A DNA stretch of 64,000 bases from NCBI GenBank assembly GCA_012656075.1, contig JAAKBF010000184.1, forward strand, positions 124,001-188,000. The letters run 5' to 3'. Below, piece by piece: positions 31,767 through 45,200 of this stretch. Source of the DNA: Phytophthora hibernalis. Its lineage: Eukaryota > Oomycota > Peronosporomycetes > Peronosporales > Peronosporaceae. The notes beneath the pieces were generated by a model. The model ran no database searches, had not been told where the DNA came from, and saw only the letters and a list, made by a program, of their open reading frames with translations. The number at the start of each line of letters is the position of its first letter. Position 1 is the first letter of the stretch. Both the position numbers and the translations under genes were made by a program.

Positions 31767-33616
31767 TGTCTCAAGAAAAACAAAAGTGAGCGCCCCTCCC
31801 TCCTGCATTCATTTTGCTGTGTCGTCTAACGTTACTTTTGACAAAGAGTCTTTCTACGAACGTTGGATGAACTGTACATCCATCTTGGGGATCGGACGTT
31901 TTGATACCGGTATTACAGCTGCATTTTGTATGAAAGCACTACCGGTACATGTACATACCGGTACATGTGTAGGAGTGCTCTATGCATGAATAAATTTGAT
32001 CCTTGCATAGACCCGAGCAACTCCATTCCGAAGAACCAGTCGGGGCGCGACTCCGAGTCGGACTCGGGCATCAACTCGATGATCAAGTGGTTCATCGTGG
32101 TGTTGACCGCGCGTGTGGGCGGCAGCTGCAAATTCGCGAACACCACGATGCGCATGCAACCTACGAAGTAAGAAGTAGGAGGGCTGGCCTAAACAACGCC
32201 TGTGGTTTAAAGATCCTTGTGTGCAGCACGCCGCAGTAATTCCTAAAATTATATGGTGCTACATGTATGCCATATTTTGCGGCGAATAATTGATTTCCTG
32301 ATCAAGGCACACTAACGTTACAATAATTGCTGCACGAAATAAAAAAGACCGGTATATTATTGATATTAATAGAAACAAAAGACCGGCTGATTTTATATCC
32401 AGTCAGGGATTGCAACGAGGTCTGAATCCTTGCTTTTCTAATACCTTTCATAAAACGATTTGGGTAACTTCGCGAATAAGCTTGAAAACCCCGCTATATT
32501 TGATAACCGGATCGATTATTATTTTATTTGGGGCGGTTAACAATCCGCAGAAGATTAGGACAAAACACCTCTATGATATAATATAACTTATAATCGTATT
32601 TTACCTGCAGCAGATGATTTATTCGAGCAACATGTTGGATGATTTTTCTTCGAGCAACACACTATAATACAGTCAGACCTCCATAAATGAACTCCTATAT
32701 CTGACTAGTTGCTCTCTAAATGGATGTTCCACTGGCAAAGCAAATCGGACTCTATGAATTTCACAATGCCCCTCCTCTACCTGAACAAAACCCTCTATTC
32801 TACAACTGAATGCCACAAATGGCAATTTTACTCTTTATTTGGATATACTCATTTTAGCGACTAATAGCCCACTACTGAGTATGCTATGCTGTATCAACCC
32901 TACGCGTGTACTTCAAACCGTGACGAGATCCAACTTGGAGCCTCCATGTTCCGGTAAGACAGCAAGACGTGGAGTAGATAGATTCGCCAGCACTGTTGGT
33001 CAAATTCATAACAAACGATCAGCGTACATTTGTAGCGCAGAATACAGGAGGGTGGTAAAAAGCTGTCTCAAATTGTAGCTTTGACATTGTTAAACTTTGA
33101 CGAGAGTGGTGGAGATGATGACCACATGTGTATTGGTCTTGCCTATTATTAATACACAAAACTCTCGGTATTTTTAAGAACGAAAGAGACCCAATCGTGA
33201 GCAAGAAATGCTGCAATCTTTGTCACTGCTCGTGAGGCGATATTATTGATTCGCTACAGAAGTTGCTAGATTATATTTTGAACGTGCTTTACATGTATTA
33301 ATTTTGTTAGGTTAAGGCTAACAAATGTAGCCATTTCTATAACTGACTGATTCTTTAAATGGAAATGCTCTTCACCCGCTTCCAAACGGGGACAGTGCTA
33401 ACCCTCTCGTCTCGTTATGCGCAGTGAGTTCGGCAAAGTGATTTTAGAGGGATTAGATGTAGAAAACACATAATGCAGCGATTTGGTTTAAAATTGCAAT
33501 CATTTCTAAACTGATTTGACGGGGTATGGGATTATCGAGGTGCGCATAACGAGGGGTAGCACTGTACCGGTTAGAGAGGTGTGACTGTACCGAACACACA
33601 GTGACGTGTACATCGA
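31767..33616. other. Intergenic region upstream of the pectinesterase
   Basis: About 1.8 kb that is AT-rich from 32250 onward. Around 31900-31990 are nested palindromes of ACCGGTACATGT. A short GC-richer island (32010-32170) gives a plausible leftward frame (MRIVVFANLQLPPTRAVNTT...), but nothing supports a gene. No other feature was seen. Confidence 0.45.
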
Positions 33617-34649
33617 TGTGGTGTAGAGAAATCCAGATTTTGGGTAACCCTACACTAGGGAGGCCTAAGCTAGACTAGTGGGTACATCGCACTCAAGAGG
33701 ATCAAGAGGGTACGCCGCCAAGTGGTTACATCACCAAGTGGATACATCACCAAGTGGATACATCTCACTCAACAGGGAACGGATTTAAACGGGAATCACA
33801 CTTAGCTGGACTCAGCGAAGGACAGACTCAGCGATGGACGGACTCGGCGATAATCGACTCCGCGAAAGTTGGACTCAGCGAGAGTCGACTTGGCGAGAAT
33901 ATGTCTCGAGGGAGATATACCAACTGGGGGATAAATCAGGATCTGGGCGAAGAGTCGCCGAGAAGTAGGTAAACAGCTCGGCACCAAGGGACGGAGCTGA
34001 GCGAAGAGTCGCAGGGAGATCTGTAACGACTCCATTTCATTAGATATTTGTATAGGACCGATAGAAGAACATATGGAAGAGGCCGAAGTGGCTCTCCGAA
34101 GACATAGAGATAACAATCAGAGTAGAATCTTCTAAGTCCAAGAACAGCGTACACTTTTCCGGTAAGTCCCTATGTGGGCTGGATTATGTCTCCCGTCGTT
34201 CCCCGAGAGGCATAGCTTGTAGGGGAGCCGTCTGGTAGCGCCAAGAGATCAAGGTCGGCCCGGGGTGAGCACTTCTCGCTACCAATCGAAGGCAAGACTC
34301 GTCGATTCGACGAGCCGGTGGGTTTGCACAACCCAGGACACTGTAACCTCCTAGCTGGGTGTAATCGGCGCCTGGTGACCTGTAAATGTACTCGCGCGCT
34401 GCCGTCCATCCTTTGGTGGAGGGCACAGGGTTTAGCACGGATACTACACCGCTCAGACGAGTCTCTGGAGAGTTTGGAGCTTGGAACTTGTTGGGAACAA
34501 CACTCAACTGAGCCCCGGCTGGGGCGAACCGCAAAGGGAACCGACAGGAACCCTGCGCAAGCCCAACATAGCCGACCTGACTCGGCGAATTGTTGTGCTG
34601 TTGCGTGGAAGCCGAACTAACGACGTTTTCTGTGAATCACAACACCACA
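33617..34649 (+). repeat. 5' LTR (1,033 bp)
   Basis: Begins TGTGGTGTAGAG and ends AACACCACA, giving an 8-bp inverted terminus. U3 starts with tandem CAAGTGGATACATCAC units (33715-33775), then a cluster of five ACTCRGCGA-type motifs (33809-33900). Confidence 0.88.
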
Positions 34650-34651
34650 AC

Positions 34652-34672
34652 TGGTGCCGTGACCCGGGATTC
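34652..34672 (+). promoter_or_regulatory. Primer-binding site complementary to tRNA-His 3' end
   Basis: TGGTGCCGTGACCCGGGATTC lies two bases after the LTR. Its complement ends TCACGGC-A-CCA, the acceptor 3' strand of eukaryotic tRNA-His (GCCGUGA...UCACGGCA), preceded by the T-arm. This is an assignment from memory of tRNA sequences. Confidence 0.65.
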
Positions 34673-34734
34673 AGGGGTGCTTTGTTTTCGCAGGTACCAA
34701 GTACAACCAAGTTAAGAGCAACAAGTGAGAGAAG

Positions 34735-36927
34735 ATGGTCAATGGATCGCCAAGTTTGAGCGACGCAAGCCCGGTGACGGCCGGAGGATCGCCGCTCGAT
34801 GAGTCGAACTCGGCGAGAGCCAGCATTACCGCCGCGGACGCGGAGGTGACGCGCTCCGTCCAGTTTGACGATTTCGACGATAACGAAGACCATGGAAGCG
34901 AGGAGGAGGAAGAAGAAGAGAAGGATGATGATGAAGGGACGGAGTATGACGACGTGAAGAGAGTCGTCGATCTCCGTGAAGAAGTCGACGAGTTGTCGCT
35001 GCAGGTGACCCGCATGGGAGCTCCTCGCCCAGTCGAGCGGAACCTCGCAGCGGAACTCGGCGATGACGATGACGACGAACAAGACGTGGTTCCGGGTGAC
35101 CGACCACCGCTTGTTCCCAAGGCAACGAAGAATGCTGAAACACCGAAGGCCAACCGAGTCCTAGCCCGACTCGTCGAAGAAATGAAGACCAACAGTCGGT
35201 AGATCAACATGTTCGCTCCAATGTACACGTGTCAAGCGAAGTGGGCTCAACTCAGCGAGGAACTGGGTCAACCCATCAATAGCCAAACGATGGACCAACT
35301 CGTCGAAGACACAGCGATATTACTCCGAGCGATGGGGTACCGGTGCGGCCATAAGCCGTCGAAACCGGCGCTGACATCTTGGAGTGTGCACACGGTCGGA
35401 GTCGAGCTGATGAGATGGAAGCGCAAGTTGAAAGACTTGTTCGGGATGCAAGGTGGACCCAAGGGACAATTACCCAAGGCTCGCCGGACTGAAGAACTGG
35501 ACGAAACCAAACTGGCTCCACCACATCCGTACGTCTCTGAGCCGTACGTTTTCCCTGAGCCGAGTGAAGACCCAGCGAAATTTCCGTTGCCGAAGACACC
35601 CGAAACGAAGCGTGGTGTACTCCGAAGCACTGAGGGAACACCGTATTTCGCCGACTCGCACATGCAAACTCCGAAGAAGGCCAGCGATCCGCCAGCTAGA
35701 CGCCCGATGGCAGATTTCATCACTGCTGAAGAAGCCGCCGAGCTCCGTCGCCTGATCCGTTCGGACGCCGCAGCACTGGCAGCCCCTGGAGGGGATGATC
35801 AACTCAGCGATGAAGACGATTACCCTGGGCACCGCGATGTCGATGAGTCGCCTCATGACCACATCCGCCAGCTCAGCTTCGACGGGGCTGAAAGCGACCG
35901 AGGACAAGTCTTGGAAATTAAGACGCATGCGCCGCTTGAGAAGATCACGACCTTTGACGGGAAGCGCTACCGTTTGGAAGATGCGCTACAATGGATCAAA
36001 CGCCTCATCTACGAGCTGAAGGGGACGTGAAAACGGCAAGATGAGTGGTGTGAACCGTTCTCGCTGAGTCTGGGCACGGCTGCTAAGGGGTGGTCCTGGC
36101 AGCTTCCCAAGAAGACTCAGCGAAAGCGGAGTTTACTCTGCGAAGCCTTCCTGGACTACTACTGCTCGCAATTCGACCAATCAGCGCGAGCCCGCTACTA
36201 CTCAGCGAGGCACAGGGAGAATGAACATGTCTGCGACTTCTTGCTGCGATTGAATGGTTACGCGTGCACCGCCCACATCCAGTACGAGAAGGGTGGAGCT
36301 GACGCCGCCGACCACGTCGAACATTTCCTGCTTAATTCCGGAGACGACGACATCATGGATATACTGTACCCACAACGACTCAGCGATATTACGAAGGTCG
36401 AGAAGGTGATCAATCAGCGATTGCTCGGAGCAAAGCGCAAGAAACAACGCGATCGTCTGAGCACAAGCCGCAGTAAAGACGCCAAACGAGCTGAAAAGAA
36501 GGGAGAACAAAATCGCCGAGTCGAATCCAAGAAACAGCAGGACGAACGCCGTGGTCGACAGGGTGAAGACAGTAGTCGCCGAGTTACGCTAGCAGATGCG
36601 TCAATCGACGACCTGTGGGCAGCACTCGACACTCGCCGAGCTACGGCAAACACCGACCTCTATGACTCGTCGAATGGAGAAAGCGACGCGAGCGAAGTTC
36701 TCAACCAAGACTCCGAATACGACTCAGACTACGTCAACGCCGGTAATACGACTGGAGACTTCAACCGATACCAGAAGAACTCGTCGCATCCCAAAGGACA
36801 AGATAATCGCCGAGACGGGCCTCGAGAGCGGAAGACATACGGCCCGTGTGGAGCCTGCGCAACAGCAGGTCACGATGCACACTTCTGTCGCCGCGTTGCA
36901 AGTTCTGCAAGCAAGTGCACGAAGTAG
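34735..36927 (+). CDS. gag-like protein with CCHC zinc knuckle
   Basis: One frame from ATG 34735 with an acidic low-complexity N-terminus. An in-frame TAG lies at 35200 before ATG 35209, then about 270 residues to a TGA at 36028, then the same frame continues to 36927. The capsid-like part shows LCEAFLDYYCSQFDQSAR and EHVCDFLLRLNGYACTA, then a very basic Lys/Arg/Gln helix (36420-36570). The nucleocapsid knuckle is CGACATAGHDAHFC (C-x2-C-x4-H-x4-C, about 36848-36890). A second, C-x2-C-x3-H-x4-C cluster (CKFCKQVHEVGQC) follows one frame over and extends to a stop at 37046, so a one-base shift lies near 36893. Both stops are one transition away from a sense codon. Confidence 0.75.
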
Positions 36928-37203
36928 GCCAGTGCGAACTCTTCCGACGCTTCGAGAAACTCGCCAAGTTCGTTAAGACGTCAGTCGACAAGTCCATTGT
37001 CCCGGACGTTTTTCAGGACATCTACCCGTCGAGCCATTTAAACTAGTGGGCTCGCCAACCATGACTGGGTTGGACAACAACGGGCTGCCACAGTCAGCAG
37101 AACCAGCAGTCGAAGCGAACTACGTGTTTGCTTTGTTGGGGAAGCGGAACGGCCCGACGAGTGTAGTGAGAATGAGAATGATGAAGAGAGCGGACGAACG
37201 GAT

Positions 37204-38156
37204 GTGGACGAGAGTTGTTGGCTCGGAGAGTCGAATGAAGACGAAGACCGAGCGATTGGAAGTATGGATGGAACTCAGCGACCGATGATTTCGATAGGTC
37301 AAGCCAAGAGATGGAAGTTGCTCCCTGGTGAGCGACTGGGATGGTGGTCATCGAGGAAATTCGATCGCCGAGTGAGAATGAGAGCTCTAGTGATGGGAGC
37401 TGTGAATGATGAGCGGACAAAAATCTTGTTGGATACCGGAGCAAACGTGTCGGCTGTGACCGAAGCGTTCGCTAGGAAGTTGCGACTGAAGCGACTCACC
37501 AACAACGACATGAAGATCGATGTCCAAGGAATCGCCAAGTCAAAGGTGGCGACCACCTCTCGCGCAATCGTTAAAGTTACGCTGGGGTGGGAAGTAGTTT
37601 ACGAATTCGAGGTGTGGATCATGCCGTAGTCGACCTGATCTTGGGTACCGACTTCATGATACCAGCCGGTATCAGGCTGGGCTTGTACAACTCGATGGCA
37701 AAACTGCCCGATGAAGTTGTGGTGCCATTAATCAAGTCGTCGAGAGACTTGGATGACACGGAGTATGGTCGAGAAGTGATTGGAGGCCCACGGGAGACAT
37801 TGGACATCGTGAGCAGAGAAATCGCTCAGTTCAAGTTGAGACGGAAGCACCCCAGCGAATCGACGCATGAGCTGTGGGTTCGACAATTGAAAGGGGTGAT
37901 TCCGACAGTCGAGCACAACGCTGCTGGACGAGCCGTGCGGGTCTTGCTGACGAACATCAACGCGAGCCTAACGTGGTGTCCAGCCCATTTTCCGGTGGTT
38001 CTATGGATGTCCCACGGAGTACTGCCTCGGAATGATGGTTATGTGCGGGTGAACTCAGCGAAATATCGCGACTGGCAAGTGCTTGCCTACGAGGGTGCTC
38101 TCGACAACCGACTCCTAAGGAAAGTGCAACGGCTATATATGGAATGGCTTAGCTGA
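37204..38156 (+). CDS. Retropepsin-like aspartic protease region of pol
   Basis: Contains the active-site motif LLDTGANVSAVTEAFARKL (about 37425-37480), then after a frame change at about 37610 the flap and third-strand block DLILGTDFMIPAGIRL. The following ~150 residues (TNINASLTWCPAHFPVVLWM...) are conserved in the minus-strand fragment at 19.1-19.4 kb, so they are part of this lineage's pol and not noise. Confidence 0.78.
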
Positions 38157-38427
38157 TAGCCTCCCGCTGTCGAAAAGCCACAGTACACGACGCCGACGGC
38201 TATAAAACCAAGACCCGTCCAGACGATACCCGTGAATCGCTAGAAGTCGGCGAGCTTGACGAGGATTCGACAGGTGTATCTAACTCAGCGAGCGGAGAAG
38301 CACCTCAGACTGATGCCATCAAGGAGACTCGTCGAAACCCGACGATTCGATCATCTCGGCGAAGCAAACGGACGATTCTCTAATCGATACAACGGAAAGG
38401 GAAAGAATCGAATGGCAGCAGCCGCCA

Positions 38428-40440
38428 TTGGATCAGCAAGACTCGGCGATAACCGCTGTCCATAGCGAGGAGCATCGGAAACAATGCAATACCCAAATGG
38501 ACAGGGGTGACCAGTGGGACCCTGGCGAACGTGACCCAGTTCGACACACTCCTAGGCTACAGGAGTCAGGACTCGTCAAATGTGACGAGTTGGAAGGTTC
38601 AGACACTCCATTAAACAAGGACCCAGCAGAAGCCGCTGAAGAACTCGAGATGCGCCTCTCGACGGCTGACGTCGTTCTCGAAGACGGGTCAGAACTCGCC
38701 GAGTTTGAACACTTGTCGAGCGATGAAAGTCTAACAGATTACGCTCATGAGCTCGCCTTTTTGCCTGACCTGACGGAATCGTTATCTACGGAGCTAGGTT
38801 ACGAAGGTGGCAACGTTATATCTCCAGCGCATGATGTTCGACAGCAGACGAAGCTCGTCGAAACCTTGAAACGTTATGAAAATATCATGATCTCGAGCGG
38901 AAATGCGCTTCCACCACCGGCATACGGAGTGGTCTGCGATATCGACGTCCAAGGGCACGAACCCATCAAGCAACGAGCTCGGCGAGTGCCACTGAAGAAC
39001 TTGAGCAAACTCTATGAGCTTTTGAAAGCTCTGCTTCAGGCAGGGCTCGTGTCATTTTCGAAGAGCCTTGGGCCTCGCCTATCGTGATCGTCATGAAGAA
39101 GAATGGTGTCGACATTAGGCTTTGCATCGACTATAAGCTGGTGAATGCAATTACAGTCAGCATGGAATGCAATGCCGCTGGTCGACGACATGCTAACGGA
39201 ACTCGAGAGCTACTTGTGGTTCTGTTCCCTCGACGCTGCTAGTGGATTCTGGGCCGTAATGATGACTCGACGAGCTCGCGAGATTTCAGCCTTTGTGTGT
39301 GCCCTAGGCCACTTCGAGTGGCTGCGCATGCCGTTTGGGCTTAAAAATGCGCCCATGATCTACCAGCGACTCATCGACAATGCTCTCTGGGGTTACGTGC
39401 AACCGAGTGGTGGCTGGGCTACATTTTTATTTATTCGCCGAGAAGATGCGGCTCGCTGAGGCTGCAGCAACAGCTCAGCGAAAGAAACGACCATCCCGGC
39501 TAACGCAAGGGGCGATTCGATGAGTTTACGCACCAAATTTGAAGCCGACTACCGATCGCTCGACGAGTCTGACCCTCTGCAAGAGCTCATCAACAGCCCT
39601 GAAAATGACATGTTCAGTACGGGTGAACCGGACGAGTCCCAGCTAATTCCGGTCTTTGGTCGACGATCGTTTGTCGATGATATTTGCTTTGGAGGTGCAA
39701 CCTTCGACGAGTGCCTCAACACGCTCGACCGGTTGTTGACCCGATTCGCTGAGTGCAGAATCAGTGTGAGTTTCACCAAAAGTATTTTTATCCAGCCGAT
39801 GGTCGACTTCCTGTCCCACAAAGTGACGGCCGATGGAATTGCCGCGGATCCCAAGAAGCTGGCTGCGATCGCTGAGCTTCCCTTCCCGTCATCGAAAAAA
39901 GATGCAGGCATTCCTTGGCGCACTCAATTGCTACAGCCGGCTCATCCAAAACCTAGCGTTGTATGGAGCTGTGCTTTATCAGCTCAAGGAAGATGGCTTC
40001 GGTAGTGGAAGCGACTTATCGACCGCCAGAGCTTCATTCGCTGAACTAACGCGGAAGGTGACGGAAGCGCCTATTCTAAGGCACTTCGACTCAGCGAAAG
40101 ATGTCCATGTCATGGTCTTTGTCAATGACTGGGCATTGAGTAGCACCCTGATGCAGATGCATGATGGGAAACTCCACCCAATCCGCTTTTGAGGCCGAGT
40201 GCTGAAAGAGAGCGAGGTCAGCTACCACCCAGCTGAGCGAGAAGTGCTTGCGTTGCTTCAATTGCTGAAGATATGCTATACGCTGGTGTCGGGTAAGACA
40301 GTCCATCTCTACACCCGACGAGGTCGGATATCAACGGCGCAAGACGAAGAATGTCGATGGTCTGACCTGAAGAAATATTGCGAGGTGAATTCGATGAGCT
40401 CACTCGGCGAAGAGCCGGCGACGCCGGCAAAGTAGCCGAT
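38428..40440 (+). CDS. Reverse transcriptase and RNase H region of pol
   Basis: RT landmarks are an N-terminal PIKQRARRVP, then EEPWASPIVIVMKKNG and RLCIDYKLVNAIT in the next frame. These are followed by FCSLDAASGFWAVMM (first Asp), FGLKNAPMIYQRLID, and SFVDDICFGG (catalytic FVDD, 39670-39681). FLSHKVTADGI and FLGALNCYSR lead into the RNase H segment APILRHFDSAKDVHVMVFVN and VSYHPAEREVLALL. The frame changes at about 39050, 39160, 39470, 39900 and 40190. Gene order RT-RH-IN places the element in Ty3/gypsy. Confidence 0.8.
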
Positions 40441-41845
40441 AATTTTATATTCAGCGAGGATGGCCTACTGTATTACATGGACCGTCGCCGAGAGCGAGGG
40501 AGACCCGACGAGCACGACACGAAGCTAAGGATGGTAGTGCCGACTGCACTCATCGACGAAATCTTGGCGAATTGCCATAACTCCATCGAAGGAGGACATC
40601 AAGGCATCGTTAGGCCTTACCACCGGGTGAAAGCCGACTACTATTGGATTGGCCTGTATGCCGATGTGGTCAAGCATGTGCAAGCCTGTGGAGATTGCAA
40701 CACTAGTAAGAGCAAGCCTCAACTTCGCGGATATTCGCCGGGTAATGTCGTATCCGATCGGCCGTTCCAGATCGTGTCGATGGACTTCGTTATACCATTG
40801 CAGAAGACTCAGCGAGGAAACATGGCTCTCCTGCTAATCCAAGATCACTTCACCGGGTTTGTCCTAGCTAAGGCGATGAGCGATACTGGGACACTCGAAG
40901 TGGCTGAACCATTTGAAGAATACATATTCTGTCGATTCGGCGCACCATCGCTCATCCGACACGAACGAGACCCAAGATTTATGAGCGAAGTTTTTAAGAC
41001 TTTCTCGGAGATGATGCAGTCGAGGTCTCGAGCTACACTGAGCTACCGACCACAAGCAAACGGACAGCAAGAACGCAGTGTGAAGACAATGATACAAACG
41101 GTGCGTGTCTACGTGGAAGACCCGCTTCAAGCTGACTGGGACGACATCGCTGAGAAACTAGTCTATGCCATCAACAATTCGAGGGATTCGACTCGGCGAG
41201 AAACGCCATTTTACGTAGTACACGGCTGGGACGCTCAGTCAACACTTAAATTTATGACATCCTCCATTCGCCGAGTCTCGAAAGACTCCACGAAACAAAC
41301 CACCTCAGCGAAAGCCACAAAATGGCGTCGAGAGGCTAACCGACAACGGTAATTAGCGCTCAAGCTAGCCTATGAGTACCAGCTGAAAGAAAAGGCCCGG
41401 CGAGCAAAGCGACACAACGACTCGCTGAGTCGGAGCGAGCAGAAATTCATACCGAATGCCTCGACGAACGAGGAGACAACTGAAGCAAACAATAGCGACG
41501 GACTCGCCGAGTCAAAACAGTCTCTGTTCAAGATTGGAGACCAAGTCTGGCTGTTCATGAAGCGTGTCAAACCAGGCCTGAAAAAGAAGTTAGCCCATCG
41601 GTGGCATGGTCCGTTCCGGATCAAGCAGTAGATCGAGAAGTTCGCCTACGAGCTGGAGTTGCCAGACAAGAGCGGCTACCGGTTCTATCCAGTAGTCCAC
41701 GTGTCCAGACAGAAGAAAGTGACCGAACTCGGCGAAAGGCCTACGACTTCGCTAGTCAATGGACTCAGCGAAACCGATCGATTGGATTTCGACGAGGAAC
41801 TAGTGCCAGAAGACAGTTGGGAACCCGGAGAGCGGACTGGTCGAT
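40378..41845 (+). CDS. Integrase region of pol (HHCC, DDE, GPY/F-like C-terminus)
   Basis: The zinc-binding N-terminus is CHNSIEGGHQG...CGDC (about 40575-40700). The catalytic core has VSMDFVIPL (Asp), HERDPRFMSEVF (Asp) and NGQQERSVKTM (Glu), all present. An in-frame TAA at 41350 is followed by the C-terminal domain LFKIGDQVWLFMKRVK, LAHRWHGPFRIKQ, then a TAG, then FYPVVHVSRQKKV. The three acidic catalytic residues are kept despite the stops. Confidence 0.85.
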
Positions 41846-42005
41846 AAAAAGTCGAAGCCACCCTCAAAGACGAAATGCCACTCTCGACGAGTACGGACCG
41901 AGCCTAGCGCCGGTTTCTGGTAAATGGGTGGGCTATGACGAACCCAGCTGGGAACCACTGTCGGATTTATCGTGTGGAGGTATTCTCTTCGACTATCTTC
42001 GATAA
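41846..42005 (+). CDS. Chromodomain at the integrase C-terminus
   Basis: VEATLKDEMPLS, then after a frame change GKWVGYDEPSWEPLSDL and CGGILFDYLR before the stop. The W-GYDEPSWEP pattern is the chromodomain core of chromoviruses, which is thought to steer integration to methylated-histone chromatin. Confidence 0.7.
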
Positions 42006-42254
42006 AAGAAATATGAAAACCGTTTGCAAATGGTGCAAGTTGCAGACGAGTGTTAAAACCTATTGCATATGACAAAATACCACCGATCTGTGAAGACAAG
42101 CAGGCAGGTCGAGTGAGCGAAAGCTACTGCGTCAACTTTTATTTTTGATATTACGAAGTGGATGAGTACAGACTACATGAAGGAAAAGAAATAACTACCA
42201 AGACTCATCGAAAACTGCAACTGGGCGAACTGGGAGTCTCAGCGAAACGACTGC

Positions 42255-45200
42255 TTAGGCCTCGTCGAAAATTAGCTCGAAAATATGAAGACGGACACGA
42301 TTGGCCGGAGGCTGAGCATTCTCGTCACAAACAGGAGGCTCTGCTTCAATGGGATCAGTGTCCTCCTGCAAAGCCCTCTCGACGTCGCCGACGGAAAAAT
42401 CCCCTGGGGCAAACACTAGAAACGCTGGGTTGCGGGGACGGAAGCACGTGTTGTATGGGTGCAACTCTGGATGATTCACCCACCACACTCGCCAGGGTTC
42501 GTGAACGTCCAAGTCCTCGAGCTCAGCGAGCCAATTCGAACGAGACGGGAACATGGGCTGGTTAATCAACGAATATGTAGGGACCGTAGGCTCAAAATAG
42601 AGTTCGGGGTCGAGACTCGGCGAAGGACCTCGAGCTGAGCGAGAACTGACCGCAGTCCGAAGCGCTCCTTGTAAGACTTCATGATGATCCGCAACAGGTC
42701 GCCTCAGCGCTTACGCTCAAGGGTATATACCTCCCACAACTCGTGAATGGCGGCGAAATTCGACGCGGGCGAGCCTGGATTTAGGTCTAGATGTAAACCC
42801 AACAAGACACTTGAATCCACGATCCAGTGGTTCCTCTCCCAGAGAGCCACGAAAATTTTGGTACGAGAATCGTGAGGCTGCGACTCGTCGAATTTTTGAC
42901 TATCGCCCAAGAAACGATACCAAGCGTCACAAACGATCATCAAAGGAGTCGTCGATTTCGCCGACTTCTTCTTGGAATGCAGACGTTGGGGGCTGCGTCA
43001 ATCTCGCTGGCCGAGACGAAAATTGGAGTCTCCGGGAACTTGGCGAGGACTTGTTGGATGAGACGGATTAAACACGTCCATCCACTTCCGAAGCCCATCG
43101 AGAGTAGTTGGTGTCGGTGCCACACTAGACTTGCCTCCGATATTCAGCATCTTGACCGGGAACGGCATGCCAACCATTTCGCCCAGCAACGAGTGGACCC
43201 ATAATGGAAGAACTCCACGCTACGAGTCTGACGCATCGAAGGAGTCTCCCGGGCCTCGCGCGCAATCGCCTGTGCCGCACGAGCACGCAGCGTTGCGATT
43301 GGCAGCTTCAACAGTGCAGGCAATTCCACCATACCAGGGGTCGTCGGAGGCTGACTCGGCGAAGGAACGCTTGGAGTCTTCTCGGACGATTTCTATGAGT
43401 TGGAACCTGTCGAACGCTTGGTGGAAGCCGTGCCTTGCCCTTCCCAGGCAACGTGGCGACAGGAGCGGCTGCCCGTGCCGTCTTGGGCGCCGAATCCTTA
43501 GGCTTGGCTGCCTGAGAGACCGGGACAACCTGGCTCGACGACTTGGGGCCAGAATCATCAACGATCGATGGGTTCTTGGCTTTCTCGGCAGCCTGGTGAG
43601 AAGACTTGGGAGCAGCTCGCTTCTTCGACGAGTCCTTCGATCGAGGAGCCGGCGCACTCCCTCGCTTGACGGAACATGGAGCTTTTGACGGGCATCGGCA
43701 TAGCTCTGTAGCTTGCCACGTGGAGGCGCCCGGTCCAGGAGGATCGCGGTGCTAGCCGACGACAAACAGCTATCTTCAGCCTCGATGTCCGTAAGAAAAT
43801 TTCGATGAGACATCCCTCTCAACGAGCTCACAAGAGAACCAACCGGTGACGGCTGAGAAGGGGACAATGAATCATTGGTCTGGCCTGGCGGAATCCCAAG
43901 CTCAATGTCACCTAATGGGACGACCCCAGCCACCTTCGGCGAAGATGGCGCAGGTGAACCATCCAAAGCATCTTCGTCAAGGACGTCCAGGTCGGCGAGC
44001 ACAGCCTGAGTAATGCACGCAGAGTTTTCGCTGCTGCTCGGGAAGGGATACATCGAGGAGAGCCCAGGGGAGGAGGCACCGTAGGGATAGTCGAGGCCTG
44101 ACCGTAGACGACGGAACTCAGCGAAGGGATCACGACGGAAGTAGACGAACTCGACGAGATCACTGCTGAGGTCGACTCTATTGACGAGACAGTGGAGGCC
44201 ACAGATCCGGACGTTGGACTCGGTGAAGAACTTATGACCAAGCAAGGAGCTCGTGGCCAGAGCCAAACTCACCAAAACGGCTGACGAACTCGCCAAGTCC
44301 GGATCAACGGAGCTCGACGAGTCTACCCTAAGGTAGGGTGACTCGTCGACGTGAACGTCGGTCTCATTGACTTCGACCGGAATCTCGTCGTAAGAAGGTC
44401 TCAACGAGTGTCGCTGGGGATAATAACCGCTCGAATTGGCGCAGCTAAGACCAGCCGCCGGAGAGCGGAGACGACGCCGCCCTGGAATAGGCAGCGAAGG
44501 CGCATGCTCAGCGACCACTTCCGCCCGGAGCAAAGTCGTCGACGCGTCGAAACCCTACGGCTCGCCGTGAGAAGCACTCTTAGACCGGCTCCGCCGGGGC
44601 CGGCCGCCATCAAATTCGCTGGGTTAGAATACCGACGGAGGGTTCGGCTGGAGTCAACGTCTTCTGTGGTGCGCTCCTTAGCTGAGAAATCGAACGATGT
44701 CTCCGGTGGCGCGACGCCTACTTGGACCGTTTTTGGCGTGAAGAGCTTAGCGAAGGTCCAGCTGATACCGCGGAGAAGGACGGAGAAACCGACAACGCTG
44801 CTCTCGCTGGGGTACCATTCGCCGAGCCCGTTGAAGCTGGAATGGCAGGGGCAGAAGACAACCCGCTCGACGAGCTCGCTGGACGGATCGAGCGAGTAAC
44901 GTCACAGGACTGGCGCGAAGAACGAAGCTCAAGCGACTCGAGGAAGCGCTCGGCGTGTAGCCGACAGAGATGAGCATTAATTTGGAGGTTCCTGGGATCC
45001 AGTGGACATCCACGCCCCCAGAGCAGCGACAGCCAAATGCGGGTCGTATACTAGGTAGCGACCGCGGTTTCGGATAATACGCTTCTGCCGCAGAATAGTG
45101 CAAGGACTCGATGGTTCGACGAGCTTCTTGGAGAGCGTGGTCACCACCCGACCAAAGCAGGACCGTGACCGCTTGGAGTTGGCGATAATACGTAGTAGCC

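Noticed and set aside
34735..36927. Gag stops at 35200 and 36028 as programmed readthrough sites
   Set aside because: No pseudoknot or conserved context is evident, and further stops exist in integrase, so decay is simpler.
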